Assembly: GCF_050948175.1 (NCBI RefSeq)
Contig: NC_135201.1
Coordinates: 2,666,001-2,730,000 of the forward strand
Direction of reading: 5' to 3'
DNA length: 64,000 bases
From: Xylocopa sonorina
Taxonomy: Eukaryota; Arthropoda; Insecta; Hymenoptera; Apidae
Made by a program: the position numbers and the translations under genes. Every line of letters begins with the position of its first letter. Within the stretch, counting starts at the first letter, position 1. Below the pieces are notes generated by a model, which saw only the letters and a list, made by a program, of their open reading frames with translations, did not search any database and was not told the origin of the DNA. Of the stretch, positions 38,363 through 51,290 are shown piece after piece.

Positions 38363-41126
38363 TTACAAAAAATTATGTACATTGCGATCATTTATACCTT
38401 CGCGATCCACTTCATCATCCACCAGTAAATCATCCTCTTCATTTACCCCATCATCTTCATCGTTCACAGCCTCTTCTTCCTCTTCATCTTCATCCACATC
38501 ATCTTCCACAACAACTATACTATCGTCTCCTTCTTCGCCTTCGCCCGCATCATCACCGTCATCCGCGCCGCCGTCTTCTTCTTCCTCCTCCTCTTCCGTA
38601 TCGCAATCTTCTCCATCTCCTTCAATACCGTTCTCAACATCCATATCTGGTGCTAAATAATACTGAAAGGGAACAATTTTTTATACGAAAGCAACGTGTT
38701 AAGTGTTTTACATCGTACAATAAAATATATATATACACATATTTCATAAGATTAAGCATTATTTTAACATGTGATATGTATTAACAGATATCATTTCGCT
38801 CAAATGGCTTTCTTCTTTTATTTCATTGCTTCAACGTGATCTTCTTTCTCTTTTTATAATCAGACGTAATATAAATAATTTTACCTGTAACGGATTAGGC
38901 CACATATCATCTTTAATTAATTCGGCTATTTCATCTGAACTTGGATCTCCATGGTCCGTAAACCAGTCGAAAAATGATCTGTGTTTTAATGGCCTTTTAC
39001 GACCTTTTAATGGGGCTTTGGTTTTTGCTCTTTTCGTTAAGTCTGCACCTTCTTTCCAGCGTATAGGTGTACTTTGAGATGCTGGATCTCCTGCAAAAGA
39101 GCAGGAGATACATCAAAACTATGATTATTCAACAAACAGTTTTGTTTGTCAATTTCTTTTTAAATTGTTTACAGTCATAAATAAAGGGTATAACAGTAAG
39201 CAAAATAACAATACAGATTATAGAAAAATGGGAAGTTATCGACATCCTACATACCATAATAAACAACTTACATAAGTAGAAATAGGTTTAAAATATAATT
39301 TTACAAAATTGTCTATTTAGATTTAGAGATGTGCTCACCAGAAGAACCCAGGTGAAATTCCTTTGTGAGAACATCATTTTCAAAATATGGATTCTCATCG
39401 AAATGAAAATTAATTCTATAACCAGACTTAATATCTTCAAATTCCTCAACCTCTAGTTTATTTAAAAATCGAAGCGCATCCTCTTCATCCTCTTCCAATA
39501 TTTCTGCTATTTCTTTATTGTTTACAAACTAAATATGTGCAATTAAGGAAAATTACATAACCTGTTGTAATAGTTAGTTAGAAGTGTATACATTTATATT
39601 TAATGATGAATTATAGTATTTAAATAATTAATATATAGAAGTGTATAAGAAATTAAACAATATTAAGATCATTCATGAAAAAAAGAAAGGAAAATACATA
39701 CAGCACGATATTAATGTAAATCCAATTCAATTTATACACTTATTTTTCATTTCTGTTAATCTATTAAAATTTTATTATTATTAATTTATTATACTTAATA
39801 TCTCTAATATATTAAAACATGTATTATATTAATATTGTACAGAATATTTCAAACTATCCGCAACAGATAATACAAAGATATTCTGCACATACAAATAAAA
39901 TAAGCATAAACAAAATGTTATATATACATATGTATGTAAATATATTATCAGAAAGTTCTAACAACGATATAAACAGATTGATAAAATTTATTTTAGTTAT
40001 ATTTTATAATGCTTGTCTGTTCCTACGTGTATAGGATAAATATCAATGAAAATCTGAACTATTATGGTACAAATTACTTGTTAATCGTTTCAAGCTTCAA
40101 TGAATACATTATGAATCCTTTCCCTTTACAACTTCTTGCAACTAGATCTATCGATTCCTCAAATAAGAAACCAATCGACTGTAACCTTGCGTCATTGACC
40201 TGACCGTTTAAAGAAGCATTCCTATGTGTACATATGTCTCGTTTATATAACAATTTTTTCTTGCTCTTTCTCACAGAATATGTTCGCATTATTCGAGGCA
40301 AAGAAACCAAAGCGATCCATATACATATACATATATATATTAACAATCTGCATCTCTCTATAATTCAAATATCAAGCGTTTCATCTGCATTTCAATACAG
40401 CATTAGATACAAATGAGATACAATCGTGCAGAAACTACAAACAATAAAACAAAGACGAACAAAGGGACGAATAGAGAAACAATCGTATCGATGTGTGACA
40501 ATTGGAACGTTCATACGAAAGGAGAAATGTTATGGGAGAAAAGAGGAACGTTTACTTTGTTGGTGTAATTTACGGTGTAAATTTGAATACGCGTGAAATG
40601 TACGGTAGGAGAAAGTAAAGTTAAGCAAACGTATTAGAGGCGATAAACCGCGTTATTAGGTAGGATAATCTGCTGTCGAGTATTCCCCATAAAAATAAAT
40701 TTCTATCGAATTCCGCGTGACCGCGTGTAGTTATACATACTTATATACGTATACAAGTAGCAAGATGGCGACCCAGCGCCGGTGGACGCCGGCATCGTCG
40801 AGAAACGTCAAAGATATATCAGTAACTATTATTAGCGTGAGCGCAATGTCATCGTATCGAAAGGATACAGCGGTGACCCAAAAATTAGGTATCCTCTTGA
40901 TAATGTCATTCCGCTTCTGGAAGTAGGGCTTACGCAACTTATTATATTTCTTCTCGACTTCGAGTATTTCGTCGCTGGCCTTCTCATTGAGGCCATCGAT
41001 TTGATTCTGGCAACCGTCAATTTCCTCGAGTGTCTTTTGTATTTCAATGTCATAATCCCGCGACTCGACACCCTCGCCTGAACCTGGATCCTCTAGTTCC
41101 TTGGCCTTCTTGTTAGGCGAAGTCAT
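38363..41126 (-). CDS. SET nuclear oncoprotein / template-activating factor I (NAP family)
   Basis: Histone chaperone that binds histones, blocks their acetylation and inhibits PP2A in vertebrates; nuclear. Four exons in phase: 41126-40869, 39528-39339, 39090-38885 and 38662-38363, 317 residues. Exon 1 has the ATG and the dimerising coiled-coil helix (IEIQKTLEEIDGCQNQIDGL) and ends at NFWVTA. Exons 2-3 encode the earmuff-like NAP fold (EFEDIKSGYRINF, FDENPYFEN, LTKEFHL, SFFDWFTDH, DMWPNPLQ). Exon 4 starts YYLAPDMD and becomes an Asp/Glu tail of about 85 residues with Gly and Val, ending HNFL and then TAA. These blocks match SET almost word for word, and the length is slightly above the usual 270-290 because of the tail. 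The upstream neighbour CPT1 is on the same strand about 2.2 kb away. Confidence 0.93.
40765..40926 (+). other. Antisense 53-codon open frame with ATG in a YY1-like AAGATGGCG context
   Basis: On the plus strand inside SET intron 1, CAAGATGGCGAC surrounds an ATG (40765) that opens a 53-codon frame starting MATQRRWTPASSRNVKDIS and running into the antisense of SET exon 1. AAGATGGCG is the usual core of YY1 sites near start codons of housekeeping genes. A GT at 40822 could act as a splice donor. No homologue is recognised, so this may be chance, an antisense transcript, or a first exon of a plus-strand gene. Confidence 0.25.
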
Positions 41127-43293
41127 CGTTCGACCCGCGCTCTTGTCACCACACCACTACTCTCTGTTTATTTTCAGTACGCACTCACTCCGCGTTCGTC
41201 ACGCTCGTGTCACGGATTCGCGGCGCGTAAGCAAGCCAAACTACAGCCGTGAGATTGATACGTCATCTAGACGCGTAACCGTACCGTTTCAACATGTCCC
41301 GCTATTATCCGTTCCTTTTTTTTTATTCACAGGGACCGAGATTCATTCTCATTTCGATTATTTACGTTTTACGCGCATTATTTCCCACGTTCAACGCGAA
41401 CAATCGTATTATTTACGTGAACATGCGTGAACTTCAAATTTGTTTAATTACGCGTTTTAACGCGAATGATCACTAGCGACTGCCGTCCAATCAGAATTAA
41501 CTAGATATAGCGCAGTATAGATAGATTAATTCTCATTGGATCATTCTCGCTACATGGATAATTCTCATTGAATACAAATAAAAATTATTGATATATAACA
41601 AATATTTTGATTAATAAAGTTACACCGTGCGTCGGTTTATATTTATGTTTAAATAAACATTAAAATTTTTTTAAACGGTATTCCTTTTTCGTTACCCGCG
41701 GCGCCATCTCTTCGTTAAGTGTTCAAACCGATCGCACTTTATTATCAATAGAAAAGCAAATTATTTATTTAATAAATCTTAAATCATGTTTAGATTCTAA
41801 TGAACGTTATGTGTCCATCTCTGTGAACTAATAAATTTTAAAATGACAATTTAAATCACTATCTATAATGATATACAAGCAGCTTGAGCAATTTGTACAG
41901 AGATGGTGTTGTTAGTCGTTTAACAGTTTACTTCGTTGTCGATATTAATATTCTACCAGTTTGCGCTTTCGTTGAAGAGATAGCACTACGGGTAATACAG
42001 TGAAATTTTATATATATATATATAATTAGTCGGTAACATAAATTGCCGACTAATTCGTGAACTTTCACGCGCGCATACTTACATTTTAAATGCACTAAAT
42101 TATGTATCAAATTATACTTATCAATAATATATACAATTCTGCGTTATTTTTAGAAAATATACAAATCGTTAGAAATTGAAAGTATTTACATTTTCTTATG
42201 CTCCAGACGGGTCAGTTTTATTTTTATACAGTTTTAGGCTTTTCGGTTTACACATCAGAATGGATACTTATCTTAAGCCTGTAAATTTCAGTAGTAAAAT
42301 TACAAAAGCACCAGTACCTTGAAAATATAATTTTAACAGACAATAAAATAGGGACATATACATAATGCATTATATAAAATTACCTATAACATTGAAAACT
42401 TTGCATTGATAGGTTGCAGATATTGATCTATGGCATACGATTCAATATATTTTTAAGCTAATCGCTAATATGATTACATATTTGCATTAAAACTAACGCG
42501 TTAATAGTATAAAACTTATTGATAGACTATAACAATTCTCTTTTAAAAATGAAAATACAAACGATATTATTGATGATCTATTCTACTCGGATTCACACAA
42601 AGTTCGCATTGAAGCCGTTCTATGCCAGAACTTTACTTTTTCGATACGTGAACATTACAATGATTGACAGCAAAAAATTGCATTTGTAATTTCGAATTAC
42701 GTTTATAATAATCATATTGTGAATGAATATGATGTTAAAAAGTATTCAAAAGTTGATACAAAGTTAAAAAATACCAAAGTCTTCTTTATGTATAGAAAAA
42801 ATTAATACTTTTATGCTACGTATAGCGAGTACTACACTTATTAGTTCCGTTTCCATGATTTTCAAATAATCTCATTCGTGAAAACTAATTTGGAAGTAAA
42901 AAATATAAAAATTACAATATATCTTACAAATAACCTTTTAAATTTATAGTGTACAAATTGTGCAATCGTTATAATTGACAGTATTTTTCTATATAGAAAT
43001 CTTTTTCATAAATATTCATTATAAAAATAAGTGTAGTTAAGCTCTATGCATTTTTAAATTTACCGTATAATTATTACGAAGTATAAAATATTAATATTTA
43101 ATTTATAAAAGCATTTAATATTAAAAGCGAAAATTTTCATTTGTACTTTTGAATAGATTCCCGTTCGATATTTTTTCCTCAAGTAATTTCGTAAAAATTC
43201 CATTTCTTTCTAATTTTGATAAGAAAAACGATTAAAATCTCAAGTGTGCATTATTATGTTGTGACAACTGAATACTTCTTCGTCGTGAAACGA
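41127..43293. other. Spacer between SET 5' end and CPT1 3' end
   Basis: Both flanking genes are on the minus strand. The first few hundred bases (41127-41450) are CpG-richer and should contain the SET promoter and 5' UTR, but I see no clear TATA box. The rest is AT-rich and probably includes the CPT1 3' UTR at its right end. A 9-bp-stem hairpin lies at 42025-42054. No other gene is visible. Confidence 0.55.
42025..42054. repeat. Small inverted repeat (hairpin)
   Basis: ATTAGTCGG at 42025-42033 is perfectly inverted as CCGACTAAT at 42046-42054, with a 12-base spacer whose ends can extend the stem with a wobble pair. It follows a (TA)n run. It lies between two genes and no function can be assigned. 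Confidence 0.5.
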
Positions 43294-46200
43294 TTACATA
43301 GAACCATTCTTTTGGGCTTGTAGTTTCTTTCTTTCAAGAAACAGATCTTTCATATCAGCTAAAGCTTTTTCTATTTGTTTTGCAAATCTGGCAGCATCCT
43401 GAAAGTAATTGCAAACAGGTTTTACAAATATTTCAGTCGTTAATGCAAGTATGTACCAACTAATCATGCTTACTGTTTTCGGGGAACTACGTTTGCATGA
43501 AATATGGAAAAACAATATGTTGTCCCCAGCAATAATGTAAGAAACACCATAACCATCATCAGCTACAGGGCCAAAACCACCCCCGGCAGAAATGCAATTT
43601 GGATGCTTTTTGAAATTAATTAACGAGGTTTGCCCGTGTGGTGTTTGCGAAGTAGACAATTTCCATGGTTCACTTAAGACTTCCTATAAAAGAATACGTT
43701 CTACATTAGAACAAAAACAATTTTTCAAAAAAATTATGTACAGTAAAGTTTCAATAATTCGATATTCAGTGATTTTCCCATATAGTGACAATAACCACTG
43801 CAACATTGAATCGTCGAAACTTTGTTCTCTCTACTTTTTTAAAAAACGCTACCTTTAAGAAGGGAGAATCCACTTCTAAATATTTGGATACTACATACAA
43901 ACAAAATAAGTGTCTGTCTATTCCTTTACCGCACATAGCATCTTGATAACCCTTTTGATGTCGCTTTGCTGCTGCTAATAATAATTGATACTTATTTTCT
44001 ATCTGCAACAAAAGCAAATATAACATAAATCATATTGTACGAGAAACTTTCAGTTTTAATTCATTATGTAGTAGAACTGACAGTTTCATTTTTGTCCTCC
44101 ATTGCTTTCACCCATTTCGTAGATTCAATTGTACACGGTCTCACAGTTTCTGTTCTTCCTTCTCGGAATAATCTAGTCATGGAAGCTTCGTACGTTAAAT
44201 TAAATTTACCATCGTCACGATAATACGCTAACTGTAGAGCCATTTGTAAATACGCATCCGGTGACATTGAATTAGTTTTCATGAAACCTTTTCCATAAGC
44301 ATCATGTACGTAAATACGTAACTCAACGTCGTTCAATAATTTGTAAGCAACCTGACAATTAAAAATATTCATTTTAATAGAATACGTTTAGTTAAGAAAA
44401 AATATCTTTAGTTTTATGAATATATTACTTGATATGAGCTTTCAATAGCAGCTATACAGTTTGCATTTAAATCCCACTGAAGTCGAACAGGAGCTGGAGG
44501 TGTAAATTCTGGTTCTCCCTTGTTATGTCCATCTTCTTTATATCTGTAATATATTTTAATAAATATTTCGAAATGTGTACATAATATCATGAAAGATGAA
44601 AGCATGTTATTACTAGCATATAAGTGCGCTTATTAACAAATATAAGATATATGTTATTTGTTTGTATTATACATGATCTATGTATGCATATAATTTATCT
44701 TCTAACTAACCAGTGAAGAAAATATAGGAAGGTTCTAAATTAAAAAGTGAATGATAATATATAGGCAATGCATAAAAAGTACATAAAAAAGAAATTAAGG
44801 TATATTTTGTACAATCCTAACTAAAATTTTAAGCACTTATCTGCTTACGTTTCTATCAATTTTCTTATCCACTGTTGAATCACCACTTAAATTTGTCTGC
44901 CAATGGTTGCAAAACACCTTATATTTCGACGGATGACTGATTTAGAACCTTGTTATATTTTTCCATGAACTATATTTTAATATACATTATATACAAAGGA
45001 TTAGTAAATAGTTTAAAAAAAAAGCAACGTTTGTTAAGCACTAGTTTTAAATAAAAGATTGCTGTAAAAGAAAAGTTTACACAGTTAAAAAACAAATATA
45101 AGAAAACAATTACCCCATTTCCACCTCACTAGCGATAACATATTCCCACATAGATCCCATAATAGGAGCATCAGCCCTACCAAGCATATTGTAAATAAAA
45201 TTATTTTCTCTGTCCCTCGAAATAACTATAAAAGTTTTACCAATTAAAACAACAATCACCAATATAATAGAAATATAGATAAAACAAAGAGATGGTAGAG
45301 TATACACAGACCTTCAAAGAAATATGTTTGCATTTGTTAAAATTACATATATATAGATAAATGGCAAGCGCACATTATTGAAAAGATTGTCAAGAAGTTT
45401 ATATATTCAAAAAGTAATTCAAGTACAAAAAAAATTATAAACAATTCTTTGAAGCTCTTTAATCCAACATTAAATCTTGAACAAATATTGTGTACTGTCA
45501 ATTTTTCAAGAGTATGCAGAGTAGGCGAAAAAGCAAAACAATACCGCGAAAGCAATGAATTTAAACTCTTACTGTTCATAGCTGCTTTCCTGAGCTATGG
45601 CGTACTCCCATAAATGTGACATCACCGCAGCGTCTGCCCTGCTCATTACTTTTCATTATGTATCAATTTCAACACATTACAGTTATATAATAATTAAAAT
45701 AGGTCACTAGAGCAAACAGTTACATTCAAGTAACTGAAGTTATATTATTTAATTGTCTTCTAAGTAACGTCTTTTTAGAAGGATAATAATGCGTAGGACC
45801 CAATGTGTAAAGGGCTATGTTCATAAGCACGACATGCGTCAATTTAAATTATCAGACAAGTTATTGAAAATCAATTGCAAAACAGTGCCATATAATAACA
45901 CTGATTCTCTCCTTTCTTTAAATACAAATTAAAAAAAAAGAAGGATATAATAGAGATGTTTCGTACACTTACCATAAGAACTTAGTTCACATTAAAATAT
46001 TTAGTTAAAATAAGTTAAATTAAAAAAACAAAGAGAATTGACAAAAATGTATGTATCGCAAAAATTTATCATATAATAATATAGTTATATTCCATTGTGG
46101 AACAACTTTTTGTTAACCATCTTCTTGTTTTATATACTATTCTTTTTTTTATCAAATTTTACTTTTTCATCTTTTTTTTATACTTCTGCATAAAAACTCA

Positions 46201-48567
46201 CCACGAATGTTCTGCATTGAAGCCAGTCTGTAAAATGTAGTAATAATTAATAATTTTATTGTAAACTGTACCCTGTTACATTAAAACTATACCTCTGAAT
46301 ATTACTTACCCTACCATTGGAGCCGATACACAGAGTAAAAGATTTATCAAACCATCTGTCATACCCTTTTCCATGCAATAAAACTCGACCGTACTCATCT
46401 AATTTGTTTGGATCAGCCTAATAACACATGAAACATTATAAATGTGAAATTTAAACAAAATCATATTCCTTATTTAGTATCAGAATATGATTTGAAAAAA
46501 AAATTATAATTTTTTCAAAAACAATTTATAGACTTTGTCATTGTTACAACAAATAATATCACTTACTGGATCGTATATGTATGGTACATCATCTAGTGCT
46601 ACTACAAACGCTGCTTTTTCAATAATATCCAATGAAGCCTTATTCACTCCTTTCGCAAAGAATTCTTCCCTAGCTATTGCCCATGCTGTTCTTTCACCAG
46701 CTGTTAATGCGGCCAATTTTTCTTCACCCTCTGATGGTTCTGAATTATCATCTAAAATTTGTTGCATTTGTCTGAAAAAAATATACAATTTATTTATTTA
46801 ACCATAAATACGCGAAACTACATTTAACTTACATTTCAATTTCACAAGGCAAAAGAATTCTATTTTTGTGATAAATAAGAACTTTGAAGTATCTCCCTTT
46901 GTTATATACAACAATATGTTTAGAATCCTGATAATGTACAAGTTTATCTGTTTCGCGCCCTGGTACTCTTGTAGTATTAAATAATCTTTCATACTGCCAC
47001 GAACAAAGAGGTACCAGTCCCAGAATTAGTATCTAGAAGAAAAATATTAACTATTACTTAAATGTAGTGACTGTAAATGTATTACACAAGCATTTAAAAT
47101 TTTCTATGTTAATTAAAGTAGTAACAATTTTTTTTTCTTTCTTTTAAGTTTAAATTAAAAATATATAGTTCTATTATATATACAGTAGGAACCTTGAATG
47201 GATCATTGACTTAATTTACATAAAAAAAAAACATGTTTACTAACTGGTTCTAATTCTTGCCGTTCGATAAGTCGTCTATATTGGAGGCATGAATAAATAA
47301 CATTTGCAGCACGGGCAGTTTGCACACTGCTAGGATTCATAAGAATAGCGTCGATACCGTAAAAGTTCGAATTCACCATAATAGGAGATCGTCCACGTAA
47401 ATAAACGTATTCCTCCCACCAATCAGAAACATAATTACTTGCCCACCAAGACTTTAAAATTAAATAACGTTGAAGTTTCACGCCAATGCCATTTTGGAAT
47501 TCGGTGGCCAACATTTCCATTCGAGCATAATTTTCATCGTCGAGCAATGGTCGAACACTTTGTAGGTACTGTTTAAATACATGTAATTGTACATAAGTTC
47601 GTTAAACATTACGATTAGTTACTCAATTTCAGACTCGAAACGATTTTACAAAAATGAAACTTCATTCAACTTGATTCAAAATATAATTTTCTTTAAGTAT
47701 TTTAAAAGCTAACCCGTTTCATCGTATCCTTCACCGAAGGTAATGGTAGCCGCGGTAGTGATCCTTGGAAGCTATATAACATGGGTTTATGCCACCCAAA
47801 GAACAATTTCACTAACATGGTCCATATTTTAGTGATCTTAGTAGGATTAGATCCTTTTTCTCTTGACTCATATATCCATCCTTTGTACATAAGCAATAAT
47901 TTTAATGTATATCGAATTACATGTATCACAATCAACCACAATAGCAATCCAACTATAAAGGAACCTGCCAAGTGTGCCAATAATGAAGACCTATTAAAAT
48001 ACAAAGTAAAAGACAACTATTATTATCATTGAAAACAAATATGAATAACATACTCTTATTGATTCTATTAATTATATATAGTTACATGTATAAAAATAAT
48101 TATAATATACAAGTATATTATAGGTATCTGTATAAATTTAGCCAAAGTCAATTTATTAAAAAGCAAGTTACAAAAATAGGCAGTTTAACTTACGCTGAAA
48201 GATATGGTGCAGCTTTCCCAACAAGATCATAAGGCACTTTGTAACCGGCAAAATGTATTGCAGTTACCACAGCTATAGTAAACCACAAACTTTCCAAGGA
48301 AGCAGGATAAACTCCACTTCTCAGGTTGTTCTAAAATCAATGTAATTTTCTTGTTAGATATTTGTCCAAATATGATATTATAAATGAATATTCATTTACG
48401 TACAACAAATCTAAAGAATCTTTTCTTCCAGGAACGAACACCTGACTGCCATACTAAATGTAAAAGCTCTCTATCAAAATTAACATCCCATCCTTCATGA
48501 GTTATGGAGAAGCTAAATGCTACAGCTGAATGTGCTTCCGCCATACCACCTGCTTTGAACTATAAAT
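43294..48567 (-). CDS. Carnitine O-palmitoyltransferase 1, mitochondrial outer membrane
   Basis: Transfers long-chain acyl groups from CoA to carnitine, the malonyl-CoA-controlled entry step of mitochondrial fatty-acid oxidation. Coding exons: 48544-48404, 48330-48194, 47990-47714, 47568-47245, 47032-46833, 46771-46567, 46417-46310, 46227-46202, then 45638-45573 or 45176-45114, 44543-44429, 44351-44082, 44002-43853, 43683-43474 and 43398-43294. The product is 777 residues with the first alternative, close to the usual 773. ATG is at 48544, and an acceptor before 48567 implies an upstream untranslated exon. Visible: N-terminal MAEAH with the regulatory Glu3 and His5, two membrane segments (about residues 55-75 and 100-125), catalytic His471 in NAEHSW, MCGKGIDRHLF, LSTSQTP and GGGFGPVADDGYGVSY. 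All exon phases agree. The insect gene is known in Drosophila as withered (whd). Confidence 0.95.
45114..45176 (-). other. CPT1 alternative exon B
   Basis: 63 nt, encoding ADAPIMGSMWEYVIASEVEMG. It starts with G as exon A does and ends GG|, which with the next exon's A gives Gly. Its ADAP start and gap-free EMG end look closer to the vertebrate CPT1 sequence (ADAPIVGHLWEYV) than exon A does. The donor is GTAATT, weaker than the GTAAGA of exon A. Confidence 0.85.
45573..45638 (-). other. CPT1 alternative exon A
   Basis: 66 nt, encoding ADAAVMSHLWEYAIAQES and then SYEQ. It starts with a G that completes the Trp codon (TG|G) from the 26-nt exon and ends CA|, which with the next exon's A gives Gln. 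Both splice sites fit (AG before 45638, GTAAGA after 45573). It aligns residue for residue with exon B, so the two are duplicates. Inclusion of both would create a repeated segment but keep the frame, since each alone is compatible at both ends. Confidence 0.85.
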
Positions 48568-51200
48568 CTGAAACAAATAAATTTACATTAACATCACATG
48601 ACCTATATTTTAAAAAAAGTGTACATCCATTACAACAGCAATTTCTTATCATCACATATTTCATTATTCAAGAATGATAATTTATCATTTTCATTTAGTT
48701 ATCTATGCTTCTTATACTTTAAAACATATACTTTTCTGTAATTTGACTTTTCATATTCAATAAAATCTTATTTTTATATATTATGAATTTAAAAACGCAA
48801 AATTAAAAATACAATTGCTTTTTAAAAATATCTATATATACAAGATATGATTACATCTCACTATATGTATACCATTTACATCTCATTTCTTTTTTGCTCA
48901 ATTTTTGCTTCAATGCTCGATTACGTGTACATCGAATTACGTGGATGTAATGATTTTATTGAATTACAAAAATTTCCTTTTCTGATTTCGGTCATGTTAT
49001 TTATTTTAGAAAGTATTATGTGAACGTAAACGCATAATACGTGTTATAACGCTTGGTTTGCCTAGTACCCGTTTCGAATTTCAATGATACATACAAGAAC
49101 ATCATCAAAAACTTTCAAAGAAATACAGGTAATATCATCGAATTTATGTAAATTAAACGTAACGTACAGATTACGTGAAAGTTCGAAAATTACCATTTAC
49201 AATTGTTAATTGCAATTTAATAATGTAATTTCACGTTACATTAGAATTTTGAAGGAACGCACAAACACTTTTAGATAACAATGATTATGACTTGTATATA
49301 CTGCGTTAGTTACGCAACCTTGGACTTTGTACGATGCTCGTCTGGCTGGAAGAGAGGCTACAATTTTAGCAAACAATTACTTGATCTCGCTGCACATTCT
49401 AAACCTATGTGCACGATATATTATGTATAATAGATACAGTTATTAATACGAATTCTGTTCGACAGAGCATATAATTGCATAGTCGTAGTATTATCAAAAA
49501 TATATGATAAGTCTTCCTACATGCTAACAGTGATGAACAATGTTTACCTATTTATCTCTGAAACGTGGCACAACACGTATCGTGTACGTATATATGTATA
49601 TTAATGAATGACACGCGGAGTAATGTTATACGATAAATGTTACTTGATAAGGTGTTTTTTCCGAGTTTACTCTTTGTAGTAAAACTGAATGAACTTTTTC
49701 TTAATCATCAGTGATATTTTTAACATATTAATATATTAGTTTATATTTAACATATTAATCATTCCGTTAAGCTGATGTATTAAATATTAATCAAGTTTTT
49801 AATAAATGTGCATTTCATTGTTATTATCTGAAATTTCGATTAATGAGATATTACACAAAGTACACATTGTACAAAGACGGTGACAATACATATTAATGTA
49901 TGCATATTGCAACTTTGACTTTTCAAGCGAGGTCAACTGGCCTATTGTTACTATAGACGAAGTTCTCATGTAAAACGTTTACATTCTGTAACAGGAAATA
50001 AAAAATGTTGAATATTTATACGTAATATATTATTAGAAATTAAAACATGTATTTTATTACAAATTTTAATGAACTTTATGTGTGTGCCTAGACGATTCTT
50101 GCGAAAACCAAATTAATCTACTGTCATTCCCCTCCCAAATGGATTACTAAAAATTCCACTCGCACAACAAAGTTGTTATGATAGTACTGTATCATCTAGT
50201 ACTGTAATGTTCTAAAAAAAAAAGTGAAAATTACAAAATCCAGTTAATCCATTTCGATAAAGCAAATCATTAATCATGAATAAATGTATCAATAATTTCT
50301 CGATTACTTATATTATTTCAAGTATCATCAATTTATTCAATTTAGATTTGTTCGATAAAAATCAGAAGTACGTATTGACTGATAAAACTATTACGTAAAA
50401 TGTACTACAGATGTGAACGACATATAAATGATATTTTAATTACTACAAAAGATAAGATACAGTACAACGTAAATACTATAGTTTATATCTTAAGAAAGAA
50501 TTGAATGTTTTTCTCGTATTATCAGCGAGTTTAATGTCCTAATTAGCAAACCGGATTCATTCCAGTGTTCAAAACAAATATTGATTCATCTAAAATAAGT
50601 TGTACTGATACAATGAAAATTAATCGAATTAAAAATATTATTACTAACATTAAATAGTATAATATAATTTAATTGAAATCCTTACGCTCCTTATAGCATA
50701 TACAATTTTCTAGGTCATCGTCGTTTTCAATTCAAGACAGTGCCGTTTTTTTCACAAATGCAATCATACAAAGCTAAATAAGTAATGTAATCTTGACACT
50801 ACTCAGTAAATATCAAAGTTGAAAGATAACAGTTGCATTTATTTAAGCATTTGGTAATGAAAAATAAATGGAATATCTTAATATTTACTTAAATCATATT
50901 GCAAACTTCGATTTTGATTCCTAAACGTCGTATCGACGTTTTCATAAGCATCGTACTGTATACATTCAATCGTTTTTGAACATAACTATTTATCCCTAGC
51001 TATAAGATAATATATCTCAACCAAAGATTATACAAATATTTTTTAACCTTGAGAAAATGCTGCCGCTGAAAAACTATGAATCAATTAGTAAATACGATAG
51101 CGTCTCAATCAATCAAACTGTTTCTGTTAAAACATGACTCGCGGAATTCATTAGAAAACAATCCAAGACGACGGTGAATGATATGAAAGTTGTAAATTGC

Positions 51201-51290
51201 AAATGACGTCATATTAGCTAATCGCTGCAACGTAAACAAAATTGCCTTTAAAATGATGTCATGTCATCTAATCGCCACAACGTAAACAAA
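51201..51290. promoter_or_regulatory. Duplicated CRE-like plus forkhead motif, 50-bp period
   Basis: Two 40-bp segments, at 51201-51240 and 51251-51290, are near-identical. The first holds TGACGTCA (a full cAMP-response palindrome) and the second TGATGTCA. Both then hold CTAATCGC and end CAACGTAAACAAA, which contains GTAAACAA, the consensus DNA core for FOXO-type forkhead factors. The location upstream of CPT1 makes a fasting-response enhancer a reasonable inference, though neither binding nor the target gene is shown by the sequence. Confidence 0.45.

Noticed and set aside
38382..38660. Ser/Thr-rich open frame on the plus strand
   Set aside because: Antisense of the GAA/GAT-rich acidic tail of SET.
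40731..40868. Extension of SET exon 1 into a hydrophobic tail
   Set aside because: This is intron read-through; SET continues after TA with FVNN from the exon at 39528, matching the family.
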